From positions 1 to 64,000 of the forward strand of contig JAQBOV010000046.1 in assembly GCA_028287895.1 (NCBI GenBank): a DNA stretch of 64,000 nt. Direction: 5' to 3'. Positions 46,524 through 55,488 of this stretch are shown piece by piece. Below the pieces are notes generated by a model, which was given only the letters and a program-made list of their open reading frames with translations, was not told the DNA's origin and did no database searches. Both the position numbers and the translations under genes were made by a program. The stretch comes from Mucilaginibacter sp. GTDB lineage: Bacteria > Bacteroidota > Bacteroidia > Sphingobacteriales > Sphingobacteriaceae. Numbering within the stretch: the stretch's first letter is position 1; every line of letters begins with the position of its first letter.

Positions 46524-48002
46524 ATGCCGGTTAATACAGGCCGGTATAAATCAAACATTATGGATTTCGGAACCTATGCGCCCTGGGAACACTATCCAAA
46601 GACGTTGACCCATTCGGAAATGATGGATCCATTGTCAGTGGTGGCTGATTTTTTTGGTTGTGACTCAGTCAAAGGGCACGGAAAGCAATTAAAAGTGTGG
46701 CGATATTATGTGATCAATGATAAGCATTACGACAATGAACGGCATGGTCCCGGAACGTTGCTTTTTGATTATGATATGAATCTGAAATTGCTGGAGGCGG
46801 TCTACCTTTTATACTGCCATTACCAGAAGTATGCTTACCGCAGGGAAAAGATTTCGGACGAACAGTTACAACAGGAAAAAGAGAAATGGGCCTATTTTCC
46901 TACTAACTTATCCCACAAAGAACTGCTTGAACCTTACAAGGCAGTAAAAAAAGTGTTTAAAAAAATCGGCCCGCAACAATACCGGGATTTACTTCATGAA
47001 TGGCTGCACTCGGCTTTATATAATAAGGCAGATTTTGAGGGGCTAAATGCAAATGATATGATTACGGTTTATGAAAACCTGCTTAAACTGTATTCGGCAG
47101 CCTGGCTGATCCATCAAAGGGAATCTGAACGGCCGAAACTTGAAAGGACCGGGAAAAAGGTTGGTATAACGGAACACGCACAATATCCAATTGAAATAAG
47201 AAAGATAGCCCCTAACCCATCGGCAGCGGAAAAGTTAGCTCTGGAAGAATTAAAAAACTTGATTTTAAAACGATTCCCTTTTGTTCAACTGATTATTCAC
47301 TTGGGTACGCATCCCAAACCCTTTATGTTTTATGTGCTTATTTTAATAAATGACGAAGAAAAAACACCCGAGCATGAAATCGGTAATAAGATCGAAGACC
47401 ATTGCCAGTACCTGGCGAAGGTCCACGCGATTGTTCATAAAGCAAACAGTGCAAAGGAAGCACTCAATATGGGCAGGCGTTTTTGGGCTACCGTTATGGA
47501 TAAGGGCGTTGTAGTATATCAATCATCAGAATTGATACTGCCGGAGCATCAGGAAATAGCCAATGAAACCTTGGTAGAAAGAGCAAAATTTAATTGGGAG
47601 AGGTGGGGAGTACAAGGCAAAGATTTTTTGAAAGGTGCGGAATTATATAGGGCCGGTAACAATTTCAGACTTGCTGCCCTTCTTTTGCACCAATCGGTTG
47701 AAAGTGTATTAAAAGCAATTATCCAGGCAATTATAGATTACCGGGTGCAAATGCATAATCTTTCAAGGCTATTAAGGCTAACCTTGCTATTTTCCGATGA
47801 CCTAAAAAATGTGTTTGAACTTGACACCATAGATGGGACTCAAATATTTACTCTATTGCAAAATTCTTATTCACAGTCAAGGTACAACAGCGTATTTGAT
47901 CCCGACCAGGAATCAATTGGGATATTAGCTCAGCGGGTAAATAAGTTTTACCAAACGGCAGAGAAAATATACAAGCAATTTATTGAAGATTCCAAGCCTT
48001 AG
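46524..48002 (+). CDS. HEPN-domain protein with nucleotidyltransferase-like middle part
   Basis: 492 residues. The N-terminal 200 form a conserved, unassigned domain of Bacteroidota. About 240-340 look like a degenerate nucleotidyltransferase/DUF-type fold (no clear GS...DxD). The last 130 are a HEPN domain: FLKGAELYRAGNNFRLAALLLHQSVESVLKA, later SYSQSRYNSVF. HEPN proteins are often RNases or toxins in conflict systems; the R-x4-6-H motif is not evident, so activity is doubtful. Alternative start at 46560. Confidence 0.65.
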   Translation: MPVNTGRYKSNIMDFGTYAPWEHYPKTLTHSEMMDPLSVVADFFGCDSVKGHGKQLKVWRYYVINDKHYDNERHGPGTLLFDYDMNLKLLEAVYLLYCHYQKYAYRREKISDEQLQQEKEKWAYFPTNLSHKELLEPYKAVKKVFKKIGPQQYRDLLHEWLHSALYNKADFEGLNANDMITVYENLLKLYSAAWLIHQRESERPKLERTGKKVGITEHAQYPIEIRKIAPNPSAAEKLALEELKNLILKRFPFVQLIIHLGTHPKPFMFYVLILINDEEKTPEHEIGNKIEDHCQYLAKVHAIVHKANSAKEALNMGRRFWATVMDKGVVVYQSSELILPEHQEIANETLVERAKFNWERWGVQGKDFLKGAELYRAGNNFRLAALLLHQSVESVLKAIIQAIIDYRVQMHNLSRLLRLTLLFSDDLKNVFELDTIDGTQIFTLLQNSYSQSRYNSVFDPDQESIGILAQRVNKFYQTAEKIYKQFIEDSKP

Positions 48003-48169
48003 TCCTCCAGTTTTAAGCGCTCGAACATGGAGTTATAAGTAGCAGATTACTAAACGACCAATTCTTAATTATCATGTGTTTAATAGCCGGTAACCAGTAT
48101 AAAAGCTGTTTCATCACGCAATTTTCGAATTTCAATGGCGAGGCCGCCCTTAATCATTCTAGCTGCATC

Positions 48170-48209
48170 GGTGAAAACACGGTGCAAAATACCGTTAAAA
48201 TACCGTTAG
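48170..48209. promoter_or_regulatory. Repeated AAAATACCGTT motif upstream of 48256
   Basis: GTGAAAACACGGT is followed by two head-to-tail AAAATACCGTTA-type copies. The same parts, as a perfect palindrome, recur before 50254. This looks like an operator shared by the two genes. Confidence 0.4.
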
Positions 48210-48255
48210 TCACTGTTTGTCAATTGATTATATTGCTTACCTAAACTATTGACAT

Positions 48256-50130
48256 ATGAAATCACTTTACTTTCACGCGGCTTTGGCTGTTTTCCTGTTG
48301 GCACCTTTGTGCGCTTTGGCGCAAAGTTCGCCGAAAAGAGTGCTCGGCTCGTTTATTTATAACCATAAAGTTTATAATTACGAGTTCGTCGAGGAAAGTT
48401 CGGATAGCTATAACCTGAAGATCAGCGGCTTCCCGTCTAATGCGGCTGCATCGGCAGAAAGTGACGCGAGCAAAGTGGCAAAAGAGACTACAAAGAAGGA
48501 TACGACAGTCACAGACACTACAACAGCTGCAACAGACACATTAAAGAAAGTCCCTAGTGTCACGGACGCCAGCTCATCGGCGCATAATCTTGACTATGCT
48601 TTTTCCGAGTTAAGTCAAACCGTGTTTACGGAAGTATTTACGACGCAGATGGCCGACAAATTTAAAGTGGATATTAACGATGGATTGAAAAAAGAGGCGA
48701 TCGAGCTATTTTTCAAAATAAAGGCGAGGCTTGATTTCCTCGATGATGAACCGGTGACGGCGAACCTGATACTTAAAAAGGATGTTGTGTACAGTGTATT
48801 AAAAGCAAACGCATCTTCCTATTATCACGCAGGTCTAAGTGATCTCTTAGTGCCGCACCGCGTCGACCGGGTAATGGTTGAAACGCAGGATGGAGCTATT
48901 AAAAATGTCTCAGTGCACCTGGTCAATCCGAAAGCTCCGAATGATCCTGCGCTTTCCTCACGGAAATTCATTGAATTTAAGAACCAGTATCCAATCAGTA
49001 TTTCCAGTAAGTTTGATGCTGACCGGCTTGCAAACATCAATCTGTACAGCTTTAATTGTAACGGAATAGAAGGCTTAACACGTTATATTAAGCTGTCTGA
49101 TGTACTCGCCTTAGACATCATTCTTGAAAATAACAAAGAAGACTACAGCCCGTCGGACCGAGTAGTGACCTTGTCGCCAAGCCAGCCGATCGTGGAACTA
49201 AAGAAGGAAAAAAGATCACATATCCTGGACGTGTCGGCATTTACCGATTTTGTTGGTTTAGACCAAGAACAACCCAATGGTTTGATCCAGATAGAAGTGA
49301 AGAGGAAAATAAACCTGAATACAAAGTCTCATCCGTGGTTTGATTTTGGAGGGAAAACAGATCTTGGTGAAAGTTATAATCTTTCCGGTTATGATGTGGC
49401 ATGGACGATGTCCAGGAACAAGAAATTAACCTACTATACGCTGACTCCTTCGAAGGCTGCGAAAAAGGACACGACAAAAAGGGCCAACAATGAATCTGAC
49501 AGCACATTGCATATCACAGTCAGGAACCGGAAACTGCGGCCCACTTATTACGGATTTTTTGGAAGTATCGAACCGCGACTTCTTTTTTCTAAACTGGACG
49601 GCAACAACCGCTATTATTTATTGGATACGCCCACGTTTACCAGTAAAAAATTGAACCCTCTTAAAAATTACCAATATCAGCTTGCTTCATTCGGGTTCAA
49701 TCTGAATATGGCTAAAGTGAGTTTTCCCGACCTTAAATTTAGCTGGAATCTAATTGATGCAGGTGTATACTGGTACCGCAGCCGGGTACAGGCTGCTTGG
49801 GATACCGTTAGCAAGCATTCTGCTCCACTTAATAATGGGATACTGAATCTATCCACTCACATAGATTTTCACCCGGCAGGTAATTGGGGCCTTGGCTTTG
49901 CCGTGGGACGTATCTGGCAACATATTTGGAACAACGATTATAAACTGCCGGTTCAGGCTGGATTATGGCAGGCGGGATTTGATGGATTTTTATCAACCAA
50001 TGATGATTCGAAGCTGTTCTTCCGCTTCCGTTGGACAGGTGAGGCGCATCACTTCAATAACAATTTTACACAGATACAATTAGGCTACTCAATGAATATT
50101 TTCACCGGGTCTAGCCTGCCGAATAAATAA
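48256..50130 (+). CDS. Exported protein of unknown function, 624 aa
   Basis: Signal peptide: MKSLYFHAALAVFLLAPLCALAQ, cut after ALAQ. A Thr/Asp/Ala-rich linker lies at about 75-110. The rest is beta-rich, and the last part (SWNLIDAGVYWYR..., FTQIQLGYSMNIF) has alternating aromatic strands like an outer-membrane beta-barrel. Family not recognised. It stands upstream of the MBL-caspase fusion, with a terminator between, and shares an operator-like motif with it. A surface/periplasmic partner role is possible but unproven. Confidence 0.6.
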   Translation: MKSLYFHAALAVFLLAPLCALAQSSPKRVLGSFIYNHKVYNYEFVEESSDSYNLKISGFPSNAAASAESDASKVAKETTKKDTTVTDTTTAATDTLKKVPSVTDASSSAHNLDYAFSELSQTVFTEVFTTQMADKFKVDINDGLKKEAIELFFKIKARLDFLDDEPVTANLILKKDVVYSVLKANASSYYHAGLSDLLVPHRVDRVMVETQDGAIKNVSVHLVNPKAPNDPALSSRKFIEFKNQYPISISSKFDADRLANINLYSFNCNGIEGLTRYIKLSDVLALDIILENNKEDYSPSDRVVTLSPSQPIVELKKEKRSHILDVSAFTDFVGLDQEQPNGLIQIEVKRKINLNTKSHPWFDFGGKTDLGESYNLSGYDVAWTMSRNKKLTYYTLTPSKAAKKDTTKRANNESDSTLHITVRNRKLRPTYYGFFGSIEPRLLFSKLDGNNRYYLLDTPTFTSKKLNPLKNYQYQLASFGFNLNMAKVSFPDLKFSWNLIDAGVYWYRSRVQAAWDTVSKHSAPLNNGILNLSTHIDFHPAGNWGLGFAVGRIWQHIWNNDYKLPVQAGLWQAGFDGFLSTNDDSKLFFRFRWTGEAHHFNNNFTQIQLGYSMNIFTGSSLPNK

Positions 50131-50140
50131 ATTGATCCGG

Positions 50141-50173
50141 GCCGGTATGACCATATTTGTACCGGGTTTTTTT
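50141..50173 (+). terminator. Rho-independent terminator after 48256
   Basis: CCGGTA (50142-50147) pairs with TACCGG (50160-50165), loop 12 nt, then GTTTTTTTG. It lies 11 bp after the stop codon. Confidence 0.6.
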
Positions 50174-50181
50174 GCTCGAAA

Positions 50182-50201
50182 ATACCGTGAAAACACGGTA
50201 T
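50182..50201. promoter_or_regulatory. Palindrome ATACCGTG-AAAA-CACGGTAT upstream of 50254
   Basis: Perfect 8-bp arms around AAAA, 53 bp before the ATG. The left arm matches motifs before 48256 (AAAATACCGT) and a near copy at 8416. A regulator-binding site or a mobile small repeat. Confidence 0.5.
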
Positions 50202-50253
50202 GCGGGTTCATTAAATTTTATGTAGCTTTAATTGCATGCTAAACCACTAAACC

Positions 50254-52794
50254 ATGAAAATACACCTGTTGGACATGGGCCTGACCAAATATGGCGACTG
50301 CCTGGTCATAGATAACGGCAACCGGAGGATTCTGATAGACGGTGCCCACCCTGGCGACGCCAACAGCGTCCGTACGCAACTAAAAAAGATACTCGGCCAA
50401 GAACCTCCCTTTGCATTCGACCTGCTGGTGGTGACCCACTGCCACAGCGACCATATCGGCTGCTTGCCTGACCTGGTGGCAATGGACGTTGTTCGGTTCA
50501 AAAAAGCGCTCATCGCCGACGAAAAACTTGGCTTCGGAAGAGCGGAAGACGGCACCGGCCCATCGGACGCGCCGGGTCTGACCGGCACGCAGAAAACCCT
50601 TATCGCCGCCATACAGGAAGAGGACCACAGCAGTCTGTCCGATGGGGAACTGATGCAGTTCCTGGATGATGCTGGTACCCTGGAAACGAAATATATACAG
50701 ATGCTGAAGACGTTTATGCAGACGGGGACACCTGTGCTGCGTTATGGGCGCGACTTGGTGACGGACAATGCGTCTAAAGCGGCTGCGGTAAAGGCTTTCG
50801 AAGATGAATTTGCAGATTTCGGGCTGCATTTGCTCGGGCCGACACAGGACCATTTGCTAATCTGCGCCGACCAGATCGCCCGGGGTGGTTCCGATGCCGC
50901 AGATGCCGCTGCCGGAGCCGATGATAATTCGATACTGAATACTTACCGCCGCATGGTCGCCGAAGGAGTCGGCTCCGATGAGGCCGAAGGAAAGGATATG
51001 CCAGGAACGGGTGCGGCGAAGAACTGCCAGAGTATCGTATTGAAAGTGACAGGAGACGATGGCTGGTCGGCTTTACTGGCCGGCGACATGCAGTTCGCCA
51101 AACCCGAGATCGGGGGGCTGAAGGAACTGATGCCGGCTTTACTAAAGAAATCTGCTGCTGCCGGCACCTATGGATTTATTAAGCTGACGCACCACACCGC
51201 TTATAATGCTTTGGACGAAACGGTCTATCAGGCATTTAAGCAGACCGACTTGTTCGCCCATACGGGAGGCAGGAACGATGTGGGCCACCCCTTCAAGGGG
51301 GCGCTCGATGTGTTGAAAAACCATTTGCCCGCAGTGGAATTCGCACGCAATGATCGGAACGGGATCATTACGGTAGGAAAAATGAACGGGAAGCTACAGT
51401 TTACGTTGTCTCAGGGGGCGCTTAATGATTTTAGTTTGAATAAAGTGTCCGATGCGACGCCTGAAGGCCGTTCCACCGCTGCTTCTGCGACTGCCGCAGT
51501 TGCGGCACGGGCTTCGGCCGGCTCCTCGCCTGTTATCGGCAGACAGGTGACGCCTTTGCCGAATAGCTTTGTCGAGGTACATACGAAATTACCCCACCGG
51601 AAGACCAGGGTGACCATTACAATCGATGTCGACCCGGCGGGGGACGTGGGGCAAGGCGAGGGACTGGCACCCGGGCATGACAATCCTCTGCTTGCGGCAG
51701 AGATGCGGCAATTGCCGCCATTGGTCGTCATCAGCAGCTTCCCGAAGTTAGCGGCCAATATCGGCGCGGAGAACGTCAGCCGGCTGAAACAAATGCTGGC
51801 TGCCCAGCCGCAATTGAAAGTACTTGATCTTGCTGGGGACCTCGGCATCGCGGAAAGCGCGGCTCCGCAAGTGAACGCTTTGCTGCACGGCGGAAAATAT
51901 AAGGGTGTATTGATCATAGGCGGCTATGATGTAATTCCCGCGCAGCGTTTGAGCGTTCTAAATGCTGCCTTGCGGCAGGAACTGATCCGCAAGAACCAGC
52001 TGGCCGGCGATGCCGATGAATTTATCGTCTGGAGTGACGACCTGTATGCCGACCCGGACATGGACGGGCTGCCGGAACTGCCGGTGAGCCGTATTCCAGA
52101 CGGAGGAGATGCCGTTTTAATGTTCGCCGCCCTTTCGGCGTCCGATTTCTCGGTACAAGCACGCTTTGGTATCCGTAATACACGCAGACCCTTTGCCGAA
52201 GGTACATTCGCTGGCATACCCGGGAGCGTGGGCATCTTGAACGTCTCTGAAGAATGCAGCCCTGAACATATTGCCGCCGGCGATGCCGCCGGGGCGGTCT
52301 ATTATATGTTACATGGTTCCGACCAAGACGCGAGCCGTTTCTGGGGCGAGACCCAGGACGGGGAGGAATTCGAAGCGGTCTGTTTGGACAATATACCGGG
52401 AAGCACGCCGGGGACCGTCGTGTTCACTGGCTGCTGCTGGGGCGCGCTGTCCGTTTACCAACCTGCTTCTGGCCGGAGGGGACTGGCAGAGCTTAAGCGG
52501 AAGACGGCGGCGGACTCTATCGCCCTGGCGTACCTCAAATCGGGCGCGCAGGCTTTTGTCGGCTGTACGGGTTCGCATTATTCGCCTTTGCAGTCGCCAT
52601 ATAACTATTACGGGAAACCGATGCACGACGCTTTCTGGCAGGGAATGGCCTCCGGGTTTAAACCTGCCGAGGCGCTTTTCCGGGCGAAAGTCGCTTATGC
52701 ACAGGCCATGCCGCACGGCCGGACCGATCCTTTCAGCCAGGCGGTGGAAATAAAAATCCTACGGGAATACACCTGTATAGGGCTGGGCTGGTAG
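50254..52794 (+). CDS. Metallo-beta-lactamase domain fused to a caspase-like (C25-type) peptidase
   Basis: 846 residues, no signal peptide. N-terminal half: MBL fold of the ComEC/Rec2 kind with H62-C-H64-S-D66-H67, then a GDMQ segment and KLTHHT carrying further metal ligands. A linker rich in Ala follows (about 400-425). C-terminal half: alpha/beta caspase-hemoglobinase fold with GGYDVIP, catalytic His687 in YMLHGSD and Cys727/728 in FTGCCWG. MBL-caspase and CHAT-type proteins appear in bacterial cell-suicide and defence systems. GC content is visibly higher than neighbours, a sign of separate origin. Confidence 0.85.
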   Translation: MKIHLLDMGLTKYGDCLVIDNGNRRILIDGAHPGDANSVRTQLKKILGQEPPFAFDLLVVTHCHSDHIGCLPDLVAMDVVRFKKALIADEKLGFGRAEDGTGPSDAPGLTGTQKTLIAAIQEEDHSSLSDGELMQFLDDAGTLETKYIQMLKTFMQTGTPVLRYGRDLVTDNASKAAAVKAFEDEFADFGLHLLGPTQDHLLICADQIARGGSDAADAAAGADDNSILNTYRRMVAEGVGSDEAEGKDMPGTGAAKNCQSIVLKVTGDDGWSALLAGDMQFAKPEIGGLKELMPALLKKSAAAGTYGFIKLTHHTAYNALDETVYQAFKQTDLFAHTGGRNDVGHPFKGALDVLKNHLPAVEFARNDRNGIITVGKMNGKLQFTLSQGALNDFSLNKVSDATPEGRSTAASATAAVAARASAGSSPVIGRQVTPLPNSFVEVHTKLPHRKTRVTITIDVDPAGDVGQGEGLAPGHDNPLLAAEMRQLPPLVVISSFPKLAANIGAENVSRLKQMLAAQPQLKVLDLAGDLGIAESAAPQVNALLHGGKYKGVLIIGGYDVIPAQRLSVLNAALRQELIRKNQLAGDADEFIVWSDDLYADPDMDGLPELPVSRIPDGGDAVLMFAALSASDFSVQARFGIRNTRRPFAEGTFAGIPGSVGILNVSEECSPEHIAAGDAAGAVYYMLHGSDQDASRFWGETQDGEEFEAVCLDNIPGSTPGTVVFTGCCWGALSVYQPASGRRGLAELKRKTAADSIALAYLKSGAQAFVGCTGSHYSPLQSPYNYYGKPMHDAFWQGMASGFKPAEALFRAKVAYAQAMPHGRTDPFSQAVEIKILREYTCIGLGW

Positions 52795-52846
52795 TTTGAT
52801 TTGTGCAAAATAGTTTGTAACTTTACTTAGTATAAGATACAGGAGG
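52795..52846 (+). promoter_or_regulatory. Promoter and strong Shine-Dalgarno for the small acidic gene
   Basis: TTTG (52795-52798), 19-bp spacer and TAACTTTA (52818-52825) fit the Bacteroidota consensus and begin at the stop of the previous gene. AGGAGG at 52841-52846 lies 5 nt before the ATG; such a strong SD is unusual in this phylum. Confidence 0.6.
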
Positions 52847-52851
52847 TAATT

Positions 52852-53184
52852 ATGATCTCATCGAGTTTGAAGAATTTTGTGTCGGGCCATATGAAAAATA
52901 TGGAGGTGGTCGCGGTGACCGCTCGACCCATTAATAATGTCAGCGATGATAGCGGGGGGGCGCCTTCCCTTGAGGAGTTACGCCGCAAATACCTGGGACT
53001 GGATAGCCAGCCGCAGGCTACTGAAGCTGATGCAGCAGCAGATGCGGTGAATGAGGAGCCGGAAAATGTCGAAGTCGCGTTGCTCCGCAAGAAAAATTTC
53101 GTTGCGGATGACAAAAGTGATGACGCTGACCAGCGGACGATCATTAATAGCAAAGAGAATGGGTTGTTAGGGGCACAGGGCTAA
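52852..53184 (+). CDS. Small acidic protein, 110 aa
   Basis: Not recognised. Starts MISSSLKNFVSGHMKNME, then a Ser/Gly/Pro-rich acidic region, LEELRRKYLGL, a long Ala/Glu/Asp stretch and a basic RRKK-like patch (ALLRKKNFVADDK). It looks disordered. It has its own promoter and strong SD just behind the MBL-caspase gene. A substrate, inhibitor or peptide partner of that protease is an attractive inference. Confidence 0.6.
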   Translation: MISSSLKNFVSGHMKNMEVVAVTARPINNVSDDSGGAPSLEELRRKYLGLDSQPQATEADAAADAVNEEPENVEVALLRKKNFVADDKSDDADQRTIINSKENGLLGAQG

Positions 53185-53212
53185 AACGCTTTTTTAGAAA
53201 AGAAGCGGGCTC

Positions 53213-53284
53213 ACAAGGTTTAATTTTAAGGATTAGAAAAGATAACACTTCCAAGAGAGAAGGGGTAACAAGGCTTAATTTTAA
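53213..53284 (+). repeat. Short direct repeat in the gap after 53184
   Basis: ACAAGGnTTAATTTTAA occurs at 53213-53229 and 53268-53284, 55 bp apart. Purpose unclear. The gap 53185-53431 holds no gene. Confidence 0.4.
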
Positions 53285-53431
53285 ACCTTTTGTTTCGTGA
53301 ATTTAACACAGAATTTACTTGTTTGAGGGTAGGCAGGAAGCCGAGAGTAAAGGACAAGAGGAGCTGAGTTAATTAGATCAAGTAGTGAGATAACTTCAGG
53401 TTATCCTATGAAATGGAACAGCTATAATTAG

Positions 53432-54322
53432 TTAGTTTGCCATTTGAGACGAATCTAAGCTTGAAGATATTTCTTTAATTGTACCGGAAGTAATTACGTT
53501 TATTTCTGAATTTATTCGTTCGAGTGCCATAGAAACATATTCACTATTTATTTCAATTCCTATGAATTTTCGATCCAATTCTTTGCAAATTTTACCTACT
53601 GTACCAGAGCCAAAAAATGGGTCTAATACAAACTCATCTTTTTTTGTCGAACATTCAACACATCCGATAATTAAGTCCTCCGGAAAAATAGCACTATGTT
53701 TTATGTTATTTGCCTTTGTAGGCACCTCCCAAACCGATCGCTGCCTCTTGCCATTTTCGGCTTTCAATGCTTCAGCATCAAATTGATAGCGTTCGGATTT
53801 CGATAAAAGAAAAAGATATTCGTGATTTCTATAAGGTCTATCTTTTACGCTTTCGGGCATTCCATTTGGTTTATGCCAAATAATATCACTTCTTAAATAC
53901 CAACCCGACTCCTGTAGCCTGAATGCCAATTTCCAAGGTATGCCGATTAGATCCTTACGTTTTAAACCTGACGGTGTATCAGGTCTTGTAGTCATTTTTC
54001 GCGCTGGGTTTTTTTTATCGGAGGCCCTATATTTACGGTTTCCGCTTGTGTAACCATCACCTATATTTAACCATAAAGTTCCATTTTTCTTTAAAATGCG
54101 TTTAGCTTCATTAAAAACCAGCTCAAGCTTCAGGAAATACTCGTTTATTTCATTTTCCAAACCAATTTGTCCCTGTATATTATAATCTCTCATTCCCCAA
54201 TATGGGGGTGACGTTATAATACATTGCACAGAATTGGAACGTAGACGTTTTAATACATTAACGCAATCACCAATAAAAATTATGGAATCATCGATTGTAA
54301 GTTGACTATCTATCAAGGCCAT
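53432..54322 (-). CDS. DNA methyltransferase (N4-cytosine/N6-adenine type)
   Basis: 296 residues, beta-class order: motif IV TSPPYW (about 37-42) first, SAM-binding DPFFGSGTVG (about 233-242) near the end. TSPPY favours N4-methylcytosine, but N6-adenine is possible. No restriction gene is beside it. It is last in a compact minus-strand operon with the peptidase-dCTP deaminase and STAS/ATPase genes, 13 bp after the 54336 gene. It could mark self DNA for the system. Confidence 0.88.
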   Translation of the reverse strand: MALIDSQLTIDDSIIFIGDCVNVLKRLRSNSVQCIITSPPYWGMRDYNIQGQIGLENEINEYFLKLELVFNEAKRILKKNGTLWLNIGDGYTSGNRKYRASDKKNPARKMTTRPDTPSGLKRKDLIGIPWKLAFRLQESGWYLRSDIIWHKPNGMPESVKDRPYRNHEYLFLLSKSERYQFDAEALKAENGKRQRSVWEVPTKANNIKHSAIFPEDLIIGCVECSTKKDEFVLDPFFGSGTVGKICKELDRKFIGIEINSEYVSMALERINSEINVITSGTIKEISSSLDSSQMAN

Positions 54323-54335
54323 AGATACCTCGATA

Positions 54336-54737
54336 TTAGTAATTAAAGTCAGAGCCCAAGTCTAACGCTATATTAATCAATCGTCTATCTTCACTCATTT
54401 TTGCCAATTCAACAAAAATATAAATGATTTGTCTTAATTTTTCCTTAGCTGCGCCGTCAAGATTTTCAGACAATTTATTAAATACTGAAATATTCGTCTT
54501 CAACGTTTCTCCAAAACTTATTAAAACGTTGATAATATCATCAGAATGCTTTTGTTTTAATATGGAAACGTTCCGATTAAGAATATTCTTTATCTCTGGT
54601 TGATCATTAATTAATTCTAATAATCCTCCTAATAAATCGCTAATGTCGTCGATTTTATAGTTCATTACCGTTTCGATCGACGCAATATTATTGGATCTAT
54701 AACCATCTAAAAATCCTGCAAAGCTAGAGTTTTTCAT
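54336..54737 (-). CDS. Helical hypothetical protein, 133 aa
   Basis: All-helical, Leu/Ile-rich soluble protein (DDISDLLGGLLELIND, KEKLRQIIYIFVELAKM). Not recognised. Gaps of 13 and 19 bp to its neighbours put it inside the operon, where it may be a structural or inhibitory subunit. Confidence 0.55.
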   Translation of the reverse strand: MKNSSFAGFLDGYRSNNIASIETVMNYKIDDISDLLGGLLELINDQPEIKNILNRNVSILKQKHSDDIINVLISFGETLKTNISVFNKLSENLDGAAKEKLRQIIYIFVELAKMSEDRRLINIALDLGSDFNY

Positions 54738-54756
54738 ATTCTTTGGTTATTTGGAT

Positions 54757-55437
54757 TTACTTTTTTAATTTATTAAGTATTTCATCCAGTCTTTCAACAG
54801 GAGTTGGTCCTCCATTGATAGAAATCGATTCTTCCAGCACCATAACCGCTTTCTTTAGCAGTTTCAACCCAGTCATACTGGAAAGTATAATTCCCAAATT
54901 TAGTGATTTTGTTTTATTATCTAAAAGGCTTCCTTTAGATAACTTATTAACTTCTGTCGAAACTCTGAGTTGTTCCTCTTGAGGGACATTTTTCATTATT
55001 GTAAAACAAATTGTAGGCAATGCTAATTTGGCTTTTTCGAAATCTACTTTTTCCATTATGATTTCGACTTCTGTTAACTCGTTATCAGAACGATGCTGAT
55101 CGAAAGCGCGATCTGCGGCATTCAAATAAACCTGTAGTATAGCTGAAAAGCCAATATCCGCCTGCTTGTCGCCAACTTTAATATTGGCAATTGAACTTCG
55201 CAGTATCGCTAACGCCGATGTTCCAGCTATAAATATTTGAAATACAGAATGGCCAGTCGCGATATTGAATTGTAATACAAGATAGTAAGCTAAAACTGAT
55301 GCAAGACCATTTATAGCCAAATAAACCCAACTAGCAAAGACCTTAATTATTTGCGAGAAATTTTTGTAACGACTTAACAACTCAGCTATTGCAACTAAAC
55401 AACCAAGTACAAAGGTGGAACAATATTGAAAAAACAT
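54757..55437 (-). CDS. Membrane protein with cytoplasmic helical tail, 226 aa
   Basis: Two to three N-terminal hydrophobic segments (about 5-22, 35-55 and 64-82), then a soluble helical part with a basic/acidic mix (residues 100-226). No known family. Starts 51 bp after the stop of the upstream peptidase-deaminase gene. It could anchor the system or be a membrane-acting effector. Confidence 0.6.
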   Translation of the reverse strand: MFFQYCSTFVLGCLVAIAELLSRYKNFSQIIKVFASWVYLAINGLASVLAYYLVLQFNIATGHSVFQIFIAGTSALAILRSSIANIKVGDKQADIGFSAILQVYLNAADRAFDQHRSDNELTEVEIIMEKVDFEKAKLALPTICFTIMKNVPQEEQLRVSTEVNKLSKGSLLDNKTKSLNLGIILSSMTGLKLLKKAVMVLEESISINGGPTPVERLDEILNKLKK

Positions 55438-55488
55438 GTTAGCAGGTCAGGTAATTGTTTATTATACAATAATAAACAATCTTTACGT

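Noticed and set aside
51411..51917. 168-aa minus-strand ORF in the MBL-caspase gene
   Set aside because: High-GC shadow frame; composition is Ser/Ala/Arg random-like.
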